Notes under the pieces: model-generated | The model's input: only the letters and a program-made list of their open reading frames with translations | What the model was told of the DNA's origin: nothing | Databases searched by the model: none | Origin: Parvularcula sp039822105 | GTDB lineage: Bacteria > Pseudomonadota > Alphaproteobacteria > Caulobacterales > Parvularculaceae | NCBI GenBank assembly: GCA_039822105.1 | Contig: JBCBMW010000004.1 | Span: forward strand, 62,001-126,000 | DNA: 64,000 bases | Direction: 5' to 3' | Program-made: the position numbers and the translations under genes | In this document: one piece after another, positions 37,535 through 45,930 of the stretch | Layout of the letters: each line of letters opens with the position of its first letter | Numbering within the stretch: position 1 is the first letter of the stretch

Positions 37535-38098
37535 TCACGACTTGCGATTGGCTCTCCAGTAGAGAAACCCGAACGGAATGAGACCGAGAACAAATCCCTT
37601 GAGGAAAGCTGGCGCGGTTTTGAGGATCACAAGATTGGCATCAATGTCGTGCCGGTGGTTCCAGAATTCGACAACCTTACGGTCCTCGATTGTCAACACA
37701 TTGATGATGGGCAGTGTTGAGTTGCCCACCATGACATGGCCCACGAGGTTGGTGGGCTGGGTGGTGAGTGTCCAACGTGTTGCCACCCGCTCGCAGTCCG
37801 CAACCATGAATTGGATTTCGCCAGACAGGAGGGCGTTACTGTGGAAAAGGTCGGCAATGGCCTTCTGCTCGATCGCTTCCTCGGTCACGCCTTTGCGCTC
37901 GCCGATATCCCAGACCTTATAGGTCTCAGCCACATACTCAGTGTAGCGATCTGTGTTGTTAGAGAGCCATAGGTCCTGATAGAAACCGCGCGCAATCTCT
38001 TTGTTCGTCTCGATTTGTTCGTCTGTACAGGTCTCTTGTGCGCTAGCGATTCCGATCGCCGCAAGAAACGTGGCAATCACTGCTTCTTTGATACGCAT
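37535..38098 (-). CDS. SnoaL/NTF2-like exported protein
   Basis: The 187-residue protein has a signal peptide (about 1-20, ending ASAQ), a SnoaL-like cone-shaped domain (about 28-150; EIARGFYQDLWLSNNTDRYTEYVAETY, VVEFWNHRHD) and a C-terminal membrane helix (FLKGFVLGLIPFGFLYW). It would therefore sit in the periplasm, held by its C-terminus. Related cytosolic domains bind or cyclise small molecules. No ligand can be named. It follows tag by 46 bp. Confidence 0.65.
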   Translation of the reverse strand: MRIKEAVIATFLAAIGIASAQETCTDEQIETNKEIARGFYQDLWLSNNTDRYTEYVAETYKVWDIGERKGVTEEAIEQKAIADLFHSNALLSGEIQFMVADCERVATRWTLTTQPTNLVGHVMVGNSTLPIINVLTIEDRKVVEFWNHRHDIDANLVILKTAPAFLKGFVLGLIPFGFLYWRANRKS

Positions 38099-38144
38099 GC
38101 AATTCTCCCTCGTTTCGCTGCTTTAGCAGGGCAAAGAGCGAGCG

Positions 38145-38720
38145 CTAAGCACCGTAGGCAGTCGCGATCTCTTGGTGGCGCGGACAACTGACGAGATGGT
38201 CGTTGACCATCCCGACAGCTTGGCAAAATGCGTAGACGATCACCGGGCCACAAAAGACAAAACCGCGCTTTTTGAGGTCTTTTGAGAGCTTCTCGCTCAT
38301 CGGCGTCTTCGCAGGCACCTCGGCCATGGTCTCGAAGTGATTCACGTGGGGCGCGCCACCAACATAGGACCAAAGCCACTCGGAAAAACTCTCGGTCTCC
38401 ATGATCTTGAGGTAGGCATGGGCGTTTTTGATCGTGCCCTGGATTTTGCTGCGTGAGCGGACGATGCCGGCATTGCCGAGCAGCTCTTCGACCTTATCCT
38501 CGCCATAGCCAGCGATGACGTCGGGCTCGAAACCGTCAAACGCCTCGCGGAAATTGTCCCGCTTGTAGAGAATGGTGCGCCAGCTGAGGCCTGCCTGAAA
38601 ACCGTCCAGGATCAGCTTCTCAAAGAGCGCCCGGTTGTCAAACTCGGGCACGCCCCATTCCTCGTCGTGATAGGCCTCGTAGACCGCATCTCCAGGGGTG
38701 GCCCAGGGACAGCGGGTCAC
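38145..38720 (-). CDS. tag: DNA-3-methyladenine glycosylase I
   Basis: Tag excises 3-methyladenine from alkylated DNA. The 191-residue protein has the family motifs MTRCPWA, YHDEEWG, DGFQAGLSWRTIL and the C-terminal zinc ligands in CPRH; the N-terminal Cys4 and a His supply the other ligands. Length matches E. coli Tag. It overlaps ygfZ by 4 nt and is the last gene of an eight-gene overlapping run from cysK. Confidence 0.94.
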   Translation of the reverse strand: MTRCPWATPGDAVYEAYHDEEWGVPEFDNRALFEKLILDGFQAGLSWRTILYKRDNFREAFDGFEPDVIAGYGEDKVEELLGNAGIVRSRSKIQGTIKNAHAYLKIMETESFSEWLWSYVGGAPHVNHFETMAEVPAKTPMSEKLSKDLKKRGFVFCGPVIVYAFCQAVGMVNDHLVSCPRHQEIATAYGA

Positions 38721-39517
38721 TGGACGTAATCGGGTGTACGGATCTTCACCCGCAGGTCGTACCCATCAATGAGCGCCATGGCCTCATCGCCGTCGAGCCG
38801 GTCCATCCGCATGATGGCGAGACCTTCGCCTGCGATCATAGAAGACACCGTTCCGACCACGCCCGACTTTTGGCGCAAGGAGGTGCCGCGCGGCAGATCT
38901 TTATCGAGATAGACCTGAAGCGTCCGCTTACGGATCTCACCTTTGCGCTTCATACGAGACGCGACCTCTTGTCCGACAAAGCAGCCCTTTTTGTAGTCGA
39001 TGCCGCCCTGAAGATCGATGTTGACGTCGGTTGGGAAGACATCGCCTGACATATAGTCAAGGCCGAACTCGGGAATGCCCCGCTTACGGAGCATCATGAA
39101 ATAACTCGGGCTCTTCGGTCCACTGACCATCGGCCCAAGCTCGAACCAGCGCTTGCCGAGGCCCTCAAGCCGAGGATCGTCGCTGGCATTGTCCGGCGCT
39201 TCTTCCGGCGGGCCGACAAAGACACCGCCAGGCACTTTCTCAAATGAGACCCTCGCTCGCATCCGGTAAGAGTTGAGCGATTTCACCAGGTGCTGCCCAC
39301 GTCCCGCAAAGCAATCAATGACAAAACCATTGGTCAGCTTATGCAGGAACATGGTGTCCACCACCTTGCCCTGCGGGGTCAGAATGCAATTGAAGCGGAT
39401 CTCGCCGGGCTGCGCGCCAGCGACCGTCGCTGCCAAGACAGTATCGAGCAGCGCGGCAGCGTCAGGTCCCTGCACAGAGATGATGTCTCGCGCGAGGATC
39501 GTCGGTTTAAAAGTCAT
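38717..39517 (-). CDS. ygfZ: YgfZ/GcvT-like folate-binding protein
   Basis: YgfZ proteins use folate to support assembly or repair of some iron-sulfur enzymes. The 266-residue protein has the diagnostic motif KGCFVGQEV at residues 177-185 (Cys179) followed by ASRMKRKGEIRKR. It resembles the T-protein of glycine cleavage overall. It is coupled by 4-nt overlaps to the PEGA-like lipoprotein upstream and tag downstream. Confidence 0.92.
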   Translation of the reverse strand: MTFKPTILARDIISVQGPDAAALLDTVLAATVAGAQPGEIRFNCILTPQGKVVDTMFLHKLTNGFVIDCFAGRGQHLVKSLNSYRMRARVSFEKVPGGVFVGPPEEAPDNASDDPRLEGLGKRWFELGPMVSGPKSPSYFMMLRKRGIPEFGLDYMSGDVFPTDVNIDLQGGIDYKKGCFVGQEVASRMKRKGEIRKRTLQVYLDKDLPRGTSLRQKSGVVGTVSSMIAGEGLAIMRMDRLDGDEAMALIDGYDLRVKIRTPDYVQ

Positions 39518-39855
39518 AGATCAGGCAGCCCAACTTCTTCCACAGGGGTAGAGCGCCCGACAGCTTCGAGCTCCACCTCATGGTTTCCAGCACCAACCGG
39601 GATCAGCAGCTGAATAGGCTTGTAGCCCTCTTTGCCCACGGTCACCTCGACCGCCATGGCATAGTCCACGCGGCACGGCGTGCGGCACACGCCGCGCGGG
39701 TGAGCCAAACTGGCATCGGTCGGTGTCGAGGAGATAATGGGCCCAGCCGGCGCATCAATGCTGCCGCGTGCCCAACCCACTCCTTCAGGAACACCTGTCT
39801 CGCAAGCCGCAAGGCTCACCGCGATCACCATCAAGCCCTTCTTCACGCTTCTCAC
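39514..39855 (-). CDS. Small PEGA-like lipoprotein
   Basis: The 113-residue protein has a lipoprotein signal with lipobox SLAAC (Cys18), then a short beta-rich region (CRTPCRVDYAMAVEVTVGKEGYKP) resembling a PEGA domain, which is often found in surface or wall-associated proteins. The GTG start overlaps the metC stop (GTGA). The domain match is by eye and moderate. The location in a metabolic overlap operon gives no functional hint. Confidence 0.6.
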   Translation of the reverse strand: MRSVKKGLMVIAVSLAACETGVPEGVGWARGSIDAPAGPIISSTPTDASLAHPRGVCRTPCRVDYAMAVEVTVGKEGYKPIQLLIPVGAGNHEVELEAVGRSTPVEEVGLPDL

Positions 39856-40994
39856 TCCCGAGCTGCAGTATGGAACGCTTTCGCTAAATCTGTGGTTAAG
39901 TCGCCCATGTCTTCAAGCCCCGCGTGGAAACGCAAGAGCTGGCCGTCGTCTTCCCAGGGCACTGCGCTACGGCAGGTGTTGGGCCAGGCAGGCAGGCACA
40001 GGCTCTCATAGCCGCCCCAGCTGTAGCCGAGGCCAAAAAGGTTGAGCGCGTTAATGAACGCCGCTGTGTGGGCTTTGTCGCCCCGCTCCAAAACCACAGA
40101 AAAAAGACCGCTGGCGCCGGTGAAGTCTCGCTTGAAGAGAGCGTGCTGCGGATGGCTTTCAAGCCCGGGATGAAGGACGCGTTTCACCTCGGGCCGGTCC
40201 TCAAGCCACCGCGCGAGGGCCAGGCCTTGCGTCTCATGGGCCTTGAGCCGGGTGGGGAGCGTCCTGATCCCCTTGAGGATCGCATAGACATCGTCCGGTG
40301 AGGTCTGGTTTCCCAGCAGCGTCGCTTCTGCCTTGATCTTTTTCCCAAGCGCCTTGCTGGTCGCGATGGTGCCGAGGAAAGCATCCGAGTGCCCGCCCAT
40401 ATACTTGGTCGATGACTGCACGCTGATCGACACCCCGAGGGCGAGGGGTTTGAGGAAGTATCCTGCGCCCCAGGTGTTGTCGATCGACACCGGAATGTCT
40501 CCCGCTGCTTTGACTATCGCGGGCAGGTCCTGGATCTCAAACGTCAGCGACCCTGGGCTTTCGGTGTGGATCAGGGTCGTCTCGGGACGGATCAAATCGC
40601 CAATGCCTTCGCCGATCAAAGGATCATAGTAGCGGACGCTGACGCCGCGTTTCATCAAGAAATGATCGCAAAAGCTCCGTACCGGGTCGTAAGCGGTATC
40701 GGTCACCAGGATGTCGTCACCAGGTCTTGCGAAGCTCAGAAGTGTCAGGTTCACCGCTGAGAGGCCAGAGCTTGTGAGGATCACGTCTTCTGCGCCTTCA
40801 AGACCGGCGACAGCTTCTTTCAGCGCATCATGGGTATCGGTGCCATGCCGGCCGTAATAGCGAGGGCGAGGGCGCGCCACGAAGCTTTCAAAGTCGGGGA
40901 AGAGGACGGTTGACCCTCTTTCCACGGATGGGTTGACCATCCGGACGCCATCATGGGGGCGGGCACCGTGACACAGTTTGGTTTCGTCTTTCAT
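39852..40994 (-). CDS. metC: Cystathionine beta-lyase
   Basis: PLP enzyme of the Cys/Met metabolism family (380 residues), converting cystathionine to homocysteine, pyruvate and ammonia. The PLP lysine is K197 in SSTKYMGGHSD. Other motifs are YYGRHGTDTHDAL, SSGLSAVNLTLL and SIDNTWGAGYF. The last fits the MetC-type subgroup better than CGS. ATG 40994 overlaps the GNAT stop (ATGA), favoured over a GTG 9 nt earlier. cysK heads the same run. Confidence 0.9.
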   Translation of the reverse strand: MKDETKLCHGARPHDGVRMVNPSVERGSTVLFPDFESFVARPRPRYYGRHGTDTHDALKEAVAGLEGAEDVILTSSGLSAVNLTLLSFARPGDDILVTDTAYDPVRSFCDHFLMKRGVSVRYYDPLIGEGIGDLIRPETTLIHTESPGSLTFEIQDLPAIVKAAGDIPVSIDNTWGAGYFLKPLALGVSISVQSSTKYMGGHSDAFLGTIATSKALGKKIKAEATLLGNQTSPDDVYAILKGIRTLPTRLKAHETQGLALARWLEDRPEVKRVLHPGLESHPQHALFKRDFTGASGLFSVVLERGDKAHTAAFINALNLFGLGYSWGGYESLCLPAWPNTCRSAVPWEDDGQLLRFHAGLEDMGDLTTDLAKAFHTAARE

Positions 40995-41536
40995 CCGTAC
41001 CACTCAATCACGCCGGTGGCTCTATCGTAAATGCTGAAGCCTTCGCGCTGGTAGAGCTGCAAAGCGCGGGGGCTGTCGAGGCTACAGGTTTCAATCCGCA
41101 CACGGCGCGGCGTGAAGGACCAGGCGAGCCGGGTCGTCTCACGGAAAAACCAGCGTCCAAGGCCGAGGCCCTGGGCTTCTGGCAGAAGGCCAAAGAACCG
41201 GATCACGATGTTCTCTTTATCTTTCGCATCAATCTCGCTGTAGCCCATAGGAGAGCCATTCATTAGCAGGGGATAGATGTGGATATCGTCGTGATGGATC
41301 AGCGCCTGAAGCTCCGTATCCGGCAGGTAGCGCCGCGAGACCCAGCGATGCTTCTCGCCCACCCCGTTGAAGAGGAAGCGGTAGTAACCCACGGGCGGCT
41401 TCTCCGCTCGCATCACGGCGAGCTTCTTGCCTGGCGTTGCGATTGGCATCAGCACCTTTGGGGCGTCTTGCTCGAGATACTGGATCGTCACCTCGTGGCG
41501 TTCGAGGGGCTCTGGGGCTTTGATCGTCGCGCTCAT
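40991..41536 (-). CDS. GNAT-family N-acetyltransferase
   Basis: The 181-residue protein has a GNAT fold with the acetyl-CoA loop LLPEAQGLGLGRWFF (about residues 117-131) and the C-terminal QLYQREGFSIYDRATG strand-loop. It belongs to a group of uncharacterised GNATs with a longer N-terminus. The substrate is unknown. It is coupled by 4-nt overlaps to csaA and metC. Confidence 0.85.
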   Translation of the reverse strand: MSATIKAPEPLERHEVTIQYLEQDAPKVLMPIATPGKKLAVMRAEKPPVGYYRFLFNGVGEKHRWVSRRYLPDTELQALIHHDDIHIYPLLMNGSPMGYSEIDAKDKENIVIRFFGLLPEAQGLGLGRWFFRETTRLAWSFTPRRVRIETCSLDSPRALQLYQREGFSIYDRATGVIEWYG

Positions 41537-41892
41537 GCCATCCGCATCCCGTTGGGCACCGGCTGATCCGGCCCGGCCAAGACAATAGCACCATCAGCGT
41601 CGGCAAAGCCAAGCACCAAGACTTCGGACATGAACGGGCCGATCTGGCGCGGCGGGAAATTGACCACGGCCATCACTTGCCGGCCGACCAGGGTCTCCGG
41701 CGCATAATGAACTGTGATTTGCGCCGAAGACTTCTTGATCCCGACGTTCTCGCCGAAATCGATCTTCATCTTGATCGCGGGTTTCCGCGCCTCGGGGAAG
41801 GGCGCGGCCTCAACGACCATCCCCACACGGACATCCACCTCCATGAAGGTGTCGAAGGTTGTTTGCCCTGTGAGGGTATCGTCCTTGGTCAT
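41533..41892 (-). CDS. csaA: CsaA-like tRNA-binding protein
   Basis: Single OB-fold tRNA-binding domain (119 residues), as in CsaA and the C-terminal domains of some synthetases. Motifs: FMEVDVRVGMVVEAAPFPEARKPAIKMKIDFG, KKSSAQIT and VNFPPRQIGPFMSEVLVLGF. CsaA has been described as a chaperone or protein-secretion factor in Bacillus; its role in proteobacteria is unclear. The ATG overlaps the preceding stop by 1 nt (TGATG). Confidence 0.9.
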   Translation of the reverse strand: MTKDDTLTGQTTFDTFMEVDVRVGMVVEAAPFPEARKPAIKMKIDFGENVGIKKSSAQITVHYAPETLVGRQVMAVVNFPPRQIGPFMSEVLVLGFADADGAIVLAGPDQPVPNGMRMA

Positions 41893-42365
41893 CAGCTGTC
41901 GAAGGCCTCGCGGGCGCATGTTGGCAGGGGATAGGGGAACTCGGACCAGACATGGAAGAGGTCCATGAGGTGAGCGTACTCATCCAGCACAAGCGCGCCG
42001 AACTCGGTGGCCTCGGTGCCATCGACAGTGACCCCGCCCTCGCCCCGGTCCTCGAGGTCGGTGGACGTCAGTGTGACGTCCCACTGATCGAAATGGATGG
42101 TGCGAGAGAACTCTGGGCTGGACGGCGCGTAGGTGTCGATCACCCACCAATCGCCGTCCTCCGAAGGCCAGTAGAACAACACCGCCGTCGCGACGGGGCT
42201 GCATTCGACATAGCTGTAGTTGAGATGTTGCTCTTCATCGAACACGTCGACGGGGATCCAGGATTCATCGTCGACGCGCCCATACCGATAGATATCACTG
42301 GTCACGACGGGTGAGGCGCAGGCTCCCAAAAAAAGGAGCAGCAGAAGACGATGAGCATGCTGCAT
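41892..42365 (-). CDS. Predicted lipoprotein of unknown function
   Basis: The 157-residue protein starts MQHAHRLLLLLFLGAC, with lipobox LGAC (Cys16). The acidic body contains many aromatic residues (WPSEDGDWWVIDTY) and no family I recognise. The start is placed at ATG 42365, which overlaps the cysK stop by 1 nt; a longer frame runs into cysK and lacks a signal. It lies in the overlap operon between cysK and csaA. Confidence 0.7.
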   Translation of the reverse strand: MQHAHRLLLLLFLGACASPVVTSDIYRYGRVDDESWIPVDVFDEEQHLNYSYVECSPVATAVLFYWPSEDGDWWVIDTYAPSSPEFSRTIHFDQWDVTLTSTDLEDRGEGGVTVDGTEATEFGALVLDEYAHLMDLFHVWSEFPYPLPTCAREAFDS

Positions 42366-43351
42366 CAGACCAGCCAGCTGGGCACCGGCAGGTCTTTTTC
42401 CTTGAGGAATGCCGGGTTGAAGAGTTTCGACTGATAGCGGTTGCCGTAATCGCACAGCACCGTGACGATTGTATGCCCGGGTCCCATTTCTTTCGCGAGC
42501 TTGATGGCGCCCGCGACATTGATCCCGGCTGAACCGCCGAGGCACAGTCCTTCTTCAGCCGTCAGGGCAAAGATGATTTCCAAAGCCTCCGCGTCATGGA
42601 TGCGAAACGCTTGGTCAAACTCGGCGCCATCAATGTTGGCGGTGATCCGCCCCTGACCGATACCCTCCATGACCGAAGAGCCCTCGGTGGTCAGCTCACC
42701 CTTGTGGAACCAGTCAAAGATCTTGGCGCCATAGGGGTCAGAGATCGCGATCTTGACGTCTTTGCTATACTCTTTGAGCGACAGCGACACCCCCGCCAGG
42801 GTGCCCCCGGAGCCGATGGCGCAGGTGAAGCCGTCGACTTTTCCCTCCGTGTCCCGCCAAATTTCTGGGCCGGTCGTGCGGATATGCGCTTCGCGGTTGG
42901 CGGTGTTATCAAACTGGTTCGCCCACACCGCATTGTCAGTCTGTTCCGCCAGACGCCGCGAATAGTGAATGTAGTTGTTCTGGTCGGCATAGGGGACGGC
43001 GTCGACCTCGATCAGCTCCCCGCCAAGAAGACGCACCGCGTCCTTCTTCTCCTGGCTTTGGGTCCGCGGCATCACGATTTTGACGTTATAGCCCTTCGCC
43101 TTGCCCACCATGCAAAGCCCGATGCCGGTGTTGCCTGCTGTGCCTTCGACGATCGTGCCGCCTGGCTGCAGCGTCCCGTCACGCTCAGCGGCTTCGACGA
43201 TGCCGAGGGCCGCCCGGTCCTTCACCGATTGGCCAGGGTTCAAAAACTCCGCCTTGCCGAGAATGGTGCACCCGGTTTCTTCGGAGGCGCGTTTCAGTTT
43301 GATGAGGGGCGTGTTCCCGATCGCGGAGAGAACAGAAGAATGATGGCTCAT
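42365..43351 (-). CDS. cysK: Cysteine synthase A
   Basis: O-acetylserine sulfhydrylase making cysteine from O-acetylserine and sulfide. The 328-residue protein has the PLP lysine K44 in PGQSVKDRAALG, the substrate loop VEGTAGNTGIGL, and the PLP-phosphate loop GSGGTLAG. The wording EGTAGNTGIG rather than EPTSGNTGIG is a subgroup feature. The start is set by the conserved N-terminus; a GTG- or ATG-led extension of 9 residues is possible. First gene of the eight-gene run. Confidence 0.92.
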   Translation of the reverse strand: MSHHSSVLSAIGNTPLIKLKRASEETGCTILGKAEFLNPGQSVKDRAALGIVEAAERDGTLQPGGTIVEGTAGNTGIGLCMVGKAKGYNVKIVMPRTQSQEKKDAVRLLGGELIEVDAVPYADQNNYIHYSRRLAEQTDNAVWANQFDNTANREAHIRTTGPEIWRDTEGKVDGFTCAIGSGGTLAGVSLSLKEYSKDVKIAISDPYGAKIFDWFHKGELTTEGSSVMEGIGQGRITANIDGAEFDQAFRIHDAEALEIIFALTAEEGLCLGGSAGINVAGAIKLAKEMGPGHTIVTVLCDYGNRYQSKLFNPAFLKEKDLPVPSWLV

Positions 43352-43515
43352 CTGCGCACAATAACCACGCCGGCGCATGCAGCAACACGGGGTTTCCTAA
43401 GGCAGGCACGACACTTTCTTACAAATCATCGTGAAGGCGGTGACGTCGCGCGACAGGCGTGCTGGAACAAGGGGGCGCGGGTTGGGCGTCGTTGATAGCG
43501 TCGAGGGACCACAGG

Positions 43516-44052
43516 ATGATCGATCGCAAGGGCTGGGCTTTGGCCCGTGACATGATGGCCGTAGCCTTGTTCGCTGCGGGTCTTGCTGCCTGCAGCTCTT
43601 CTGGAGGAGCGCCGGGTGGCCGCCAGGCCGCCACGCCTCGGGTCATCGTCGATCCGCTGGCGCTTTTTTATGTTGGTATGGACATGGATGACGACCTGAT
43701 CGTGACAAGGGCAGAGTTCCAGGACCGCGCGCCGATCCAGTTTGTCCGCGCTGACACCAATGGCGACAATCACCTGCGCCCGATCGAGCTGTCGGCTTGG
43801 GTCGAAGAGGCGATTGGCACCCGCGATGCGCCCTACGGCATGGGCAGTTTCGACCGCGTCCCTGATGGTAAGGTGACCGAAGACGAGTTCCTCGGCTTCC
43901 TGCGCCTCCGCTTCAACATGCTGGACCAAAACGGGGATGGCGAGCTGGCGCGGAGCGAGATTGCTCGCGTGGTGAACCCAGCGGAGGTTAGCCGTCAGCA
44001 GGGCGGCCAGAATGGTGGTCCGCCCGCTGCGAGCCAGCGTCGCAGACGCTAA
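43516..44052 (+). CDS. EF-hand lipoprotein
   Basis: The 178-residue protein has a lipoprotein signal with lipobox LAAC (Cys26) and four EF-hand-like loops, beginning at D56 (DMDDDLIVTRAE), D80 (DTNGDNHLRPIE), D113 (DRVPDGKVTEDE, degenerate) and D137 (DQNGDGELARSE). It probably binds calcium in the periplasm or outer membrane. AGGGACCACAGG precedes ATG 43516. It ends in a basic Arg tail. The partner or process is unknown. Confidence 0.75.
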   Translation: MIDRKGWALARDMMAVALFAAGLAACSSSGGAPGGRQAATPRVIVDPLALFYVGMDMDDDLIVTRAEFQDRAPIQFVRADTNGDNHLRPIELSAWVEEAIGTRDAPYGMGSFDRVPDGKVTEDEFLGFLRLRFNMLDQNGDGELARSEIARVVNPAEVSRQQGGQNGGPPAASQRRRR

Positions 44053-44096
44053 AGTCCGGTCTTTTCATTGGCCTCCGCACTCCTTAGGTGCCGGGG

Positions 44097-45254
44097 ATGG
44101 ATTTGACGCTTCAAGAGTATGCAGCATCGCTTGAACTCGGCGTGCCGAAAGGTGCCCGGGTGGTTGTCGCGATGTCCGGCGGTGTCGACAGCTCGGTGGC
44201 CGCGGCCTTGGTGAAGGCGGCGGGCTATGATGCTGTGGGCATCACGCTGCAGCTCTATGACCACGGGGTCGCCATCCAGAAAAAGGGCGCCTGCTGCGCT
44301 GGTCAGGATATCCACGACGCGCGGCAAGTCGCCGACGCCATCGGCATCCCGCACTATGTCCTCGATTACGAAGACCGCTTTTCCGAAAGCGTGATGGAGG
44401 ACTTCGCGGACACCTATCTTGGAGGTGCCACGCCCATCCCTTGCGTCCGGTGCAATCAGACAGTGAAGTTCAAGGATCTGCTGACCACGGCGCGGGACCT
44501 TGGCGCGGAGGCTATGGTCACGGGACACTACATCCGGCGGGAAGAAGGCGCCCACGGCGCTGAGCTTCACCGAGCCGAAGATCCGGGCAAAGATCAAAGC
44601 TATTTCCTGTTCGCGACGACACGTGAGCAACTCGATTTCCTGCGCTTCCCGCTTGGCACCCTGCCGAAGTCGACAACGCGCGCCTTCGCAGCCGAGATGG
44701 GCTTGGAAGTTGCTGATAAGCCCGATAGCCAAGACATTTGCTTCGTGCCCGAAGGAAAGTATACTTCCGTTGTCGAGCGACTTCGCCCCGGCGCGTCGGA
44801 ACCTGGCGAGATCGTGGATGAGGAGGGCCATATCCTCGGTCGCCATGCGGGTGTTATTCACTATACGGTGGGTCAACGCCGCGGCCTTGGTGTTGGCGGC
44901 CTAGAAGAGCCTCTCTATGTCGTGCGCCTTGATGCGGAAAACCGCCGGGTGGTTGTCGGGCGGCAAGAGTCGCTCCTGACACGCCGTGTGCGTCTTAAAG
45001 AGCTCAATTGGATCGGCGACGGCGAAGCCTTGCCGCCTGGCGAGGCATTGCGCGTCAAACTCCGCTCCACGCGTCCGCCAGCTCCCGCAACAACGGGAAC
45101 GGACGATCGTGGTCCTTACATCGACCTCGCCGACCCCGAGGCCGGTGTCGCCCCGGGCCAGGCTTGCGTCTTCTACGCGTCTGAAGGTTCCCGCGTCCTC
45201 GGCGGCGGCTGGATCACAGCGACAGAAGCCGCGCGGGACGTCGCTGCGGCGTAG
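44097..45254 (+). CDS. mnmA: tRNA-specific 2-thiouridylase MnmA
   Basis: MnmA places the 2-thio group on U34 of Glu, Gln and Lys tRNAs. The 385-residue protein has the PP-loop VVAMSGGVDSSVAA, the first catalytic Cys in PIPCVRCNQ, the second in SQDICFVPEG, and the C-terminal beta domain from about 310. ATG 44097 is preferred because AGGTG lies 6 nt upstream; a GTG 9 nt earlier is in frame. The sequence is the normal bacterial form. Confidence 0.95.
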   Translation: MDLTLQEYAASLELGVPKGARVVVAMSGGVDSSVAAALVKAAGYDAVGITLQLYDHGVAIQKKGACCAGQDIHDARQVADAIGIPHYVLDYEDRFSESVMEDFADTYLGGATPIPCVRCNQTVKFKDLLTTARDLGAEAMVTGHYIRREEGAHGAELHRAEDPGKDQSYFLFATTREQLDFLRFPLGTLPKSTTRAFAAEMGLEVADKPDSQDICFVPEGKYTSVVERLRPGASEPGEIVDEEGHILGRHAGVIHYTVGQRRGLGVGGLEEPLYVVRLDAENRRVVVGRQESLLTRRVRLKELNWIGDGEALPPGEALRVKLRSTRPPAPATTGTDDRGPYIDLADPEAGVAPGQACVFYASEGSRVLGGGWITATEAARDVAAA

Positions 45255-45288
45255 CAGCAGGCGCCAGTCTACCACTCATATCCTGCTT

Positions 45289-45777
45289 CTAGGAATCGTG
45301 GCGCCGGTTCTTCGGCACCGAGAATGTATCCCAGTCTTCAAATGGTGACTTCTTGAAAAAGTCAGGACCCGGATCGACGAACCGGGCGAGGAGGCGCTGT
45401 GCCCTTTCGTCAAGCTTATCGGCTTGCCGTGTCGTGGCCGCGGGCTCTGGCTCCGATGTTGGCGGAGGAGCAGCGACCAACTCTTCGGACTCGATCGCGC
45501 GCTCGGCAGGCGCACCAGTCAGTTCCTCGATCCGGCGCGATACCGCCTCGCGGGCGAGTTCAATGGCGCTGGGGCCATCCGGTCGTTCGGTTGGAGGTTC
45601 ACGTTCGTCTGAGCAGTCAACTTGCTCTTCGGCGTCAGGAAACTCCCAGGCCTGGGTGAGCTGTTCGTTCGCTTTCGCCGCGGCGCGGGCAAGACTGCTT
45701 CCGAATTCGAGGGCCGAGCCCATCGTATCCAGCGATTTGCAAAAAAGACTGTACGCGTCGTAATCCTTTTTGGGCAT
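45289..45777 (-). CDS. Unknown Pro/Glu-rich protein
   Basis: The 162-residue product has no family I recognise. Its N-terminal 45 residues form a helix-like segment (SLFCKSLDTMGSALEFGSSLARAAAKAN). The middle is rich in Pro, Glu and Ala and probably disordered. The C-terminus has a charged segment (LDERAQRLLARFVDPGPDFF). It has no signal or membrane segment. GGTGA precedes the ATG. Codon use looks like its neighbours. A competing plus-strand frame is less convincing. Confidence 0.55.
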   Translation of the reverse strand: MPKKDYDAYSLFCKSLDTMGSALEFGSSLARAAAKANEQLTQAWEFPDAEEQVDCSDEREPPTERPDGPSAIELAREAVSRRIEELTGAPAERAIESEELVAAPPPTSEPEPAATTRQADKLDERAQRLLARFVDPGPDFFKKSPFEDWDTFSVPKNRRHDS

Positions 45778-45811
45778 CGAATCACCGCCTTCGGACCCTT
45801 ATGGAACCTTG

Positions 45812-45887
45812 AGTTGCGGCCATCTGCAACTGTGAAGGATTCACGCGGTGTCATGCAGCAACCCTGCCTGTTGAAGCCTTGGGTTGC
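45812..45887 (+). other. Hairpin-rich leader of sucC
   Basis: Two hairpins lie in the 153-bp region before sucC: AGTTGC / GCAACT (45812-45817 with 45826-45831) and GCAACCC / GGGTTGC (45858-45864 with 45881-45887). GTTGC and GCAAC elements recur, so alternative pairings are possible. No known riboswitch is recognised. The role is speculative. Confidence 0.3.
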
Positions 45888-45930
45888 CGCTGCCATAAGC
45901 GGCCCGCACAACGATTGAAGGACCGCCGCG

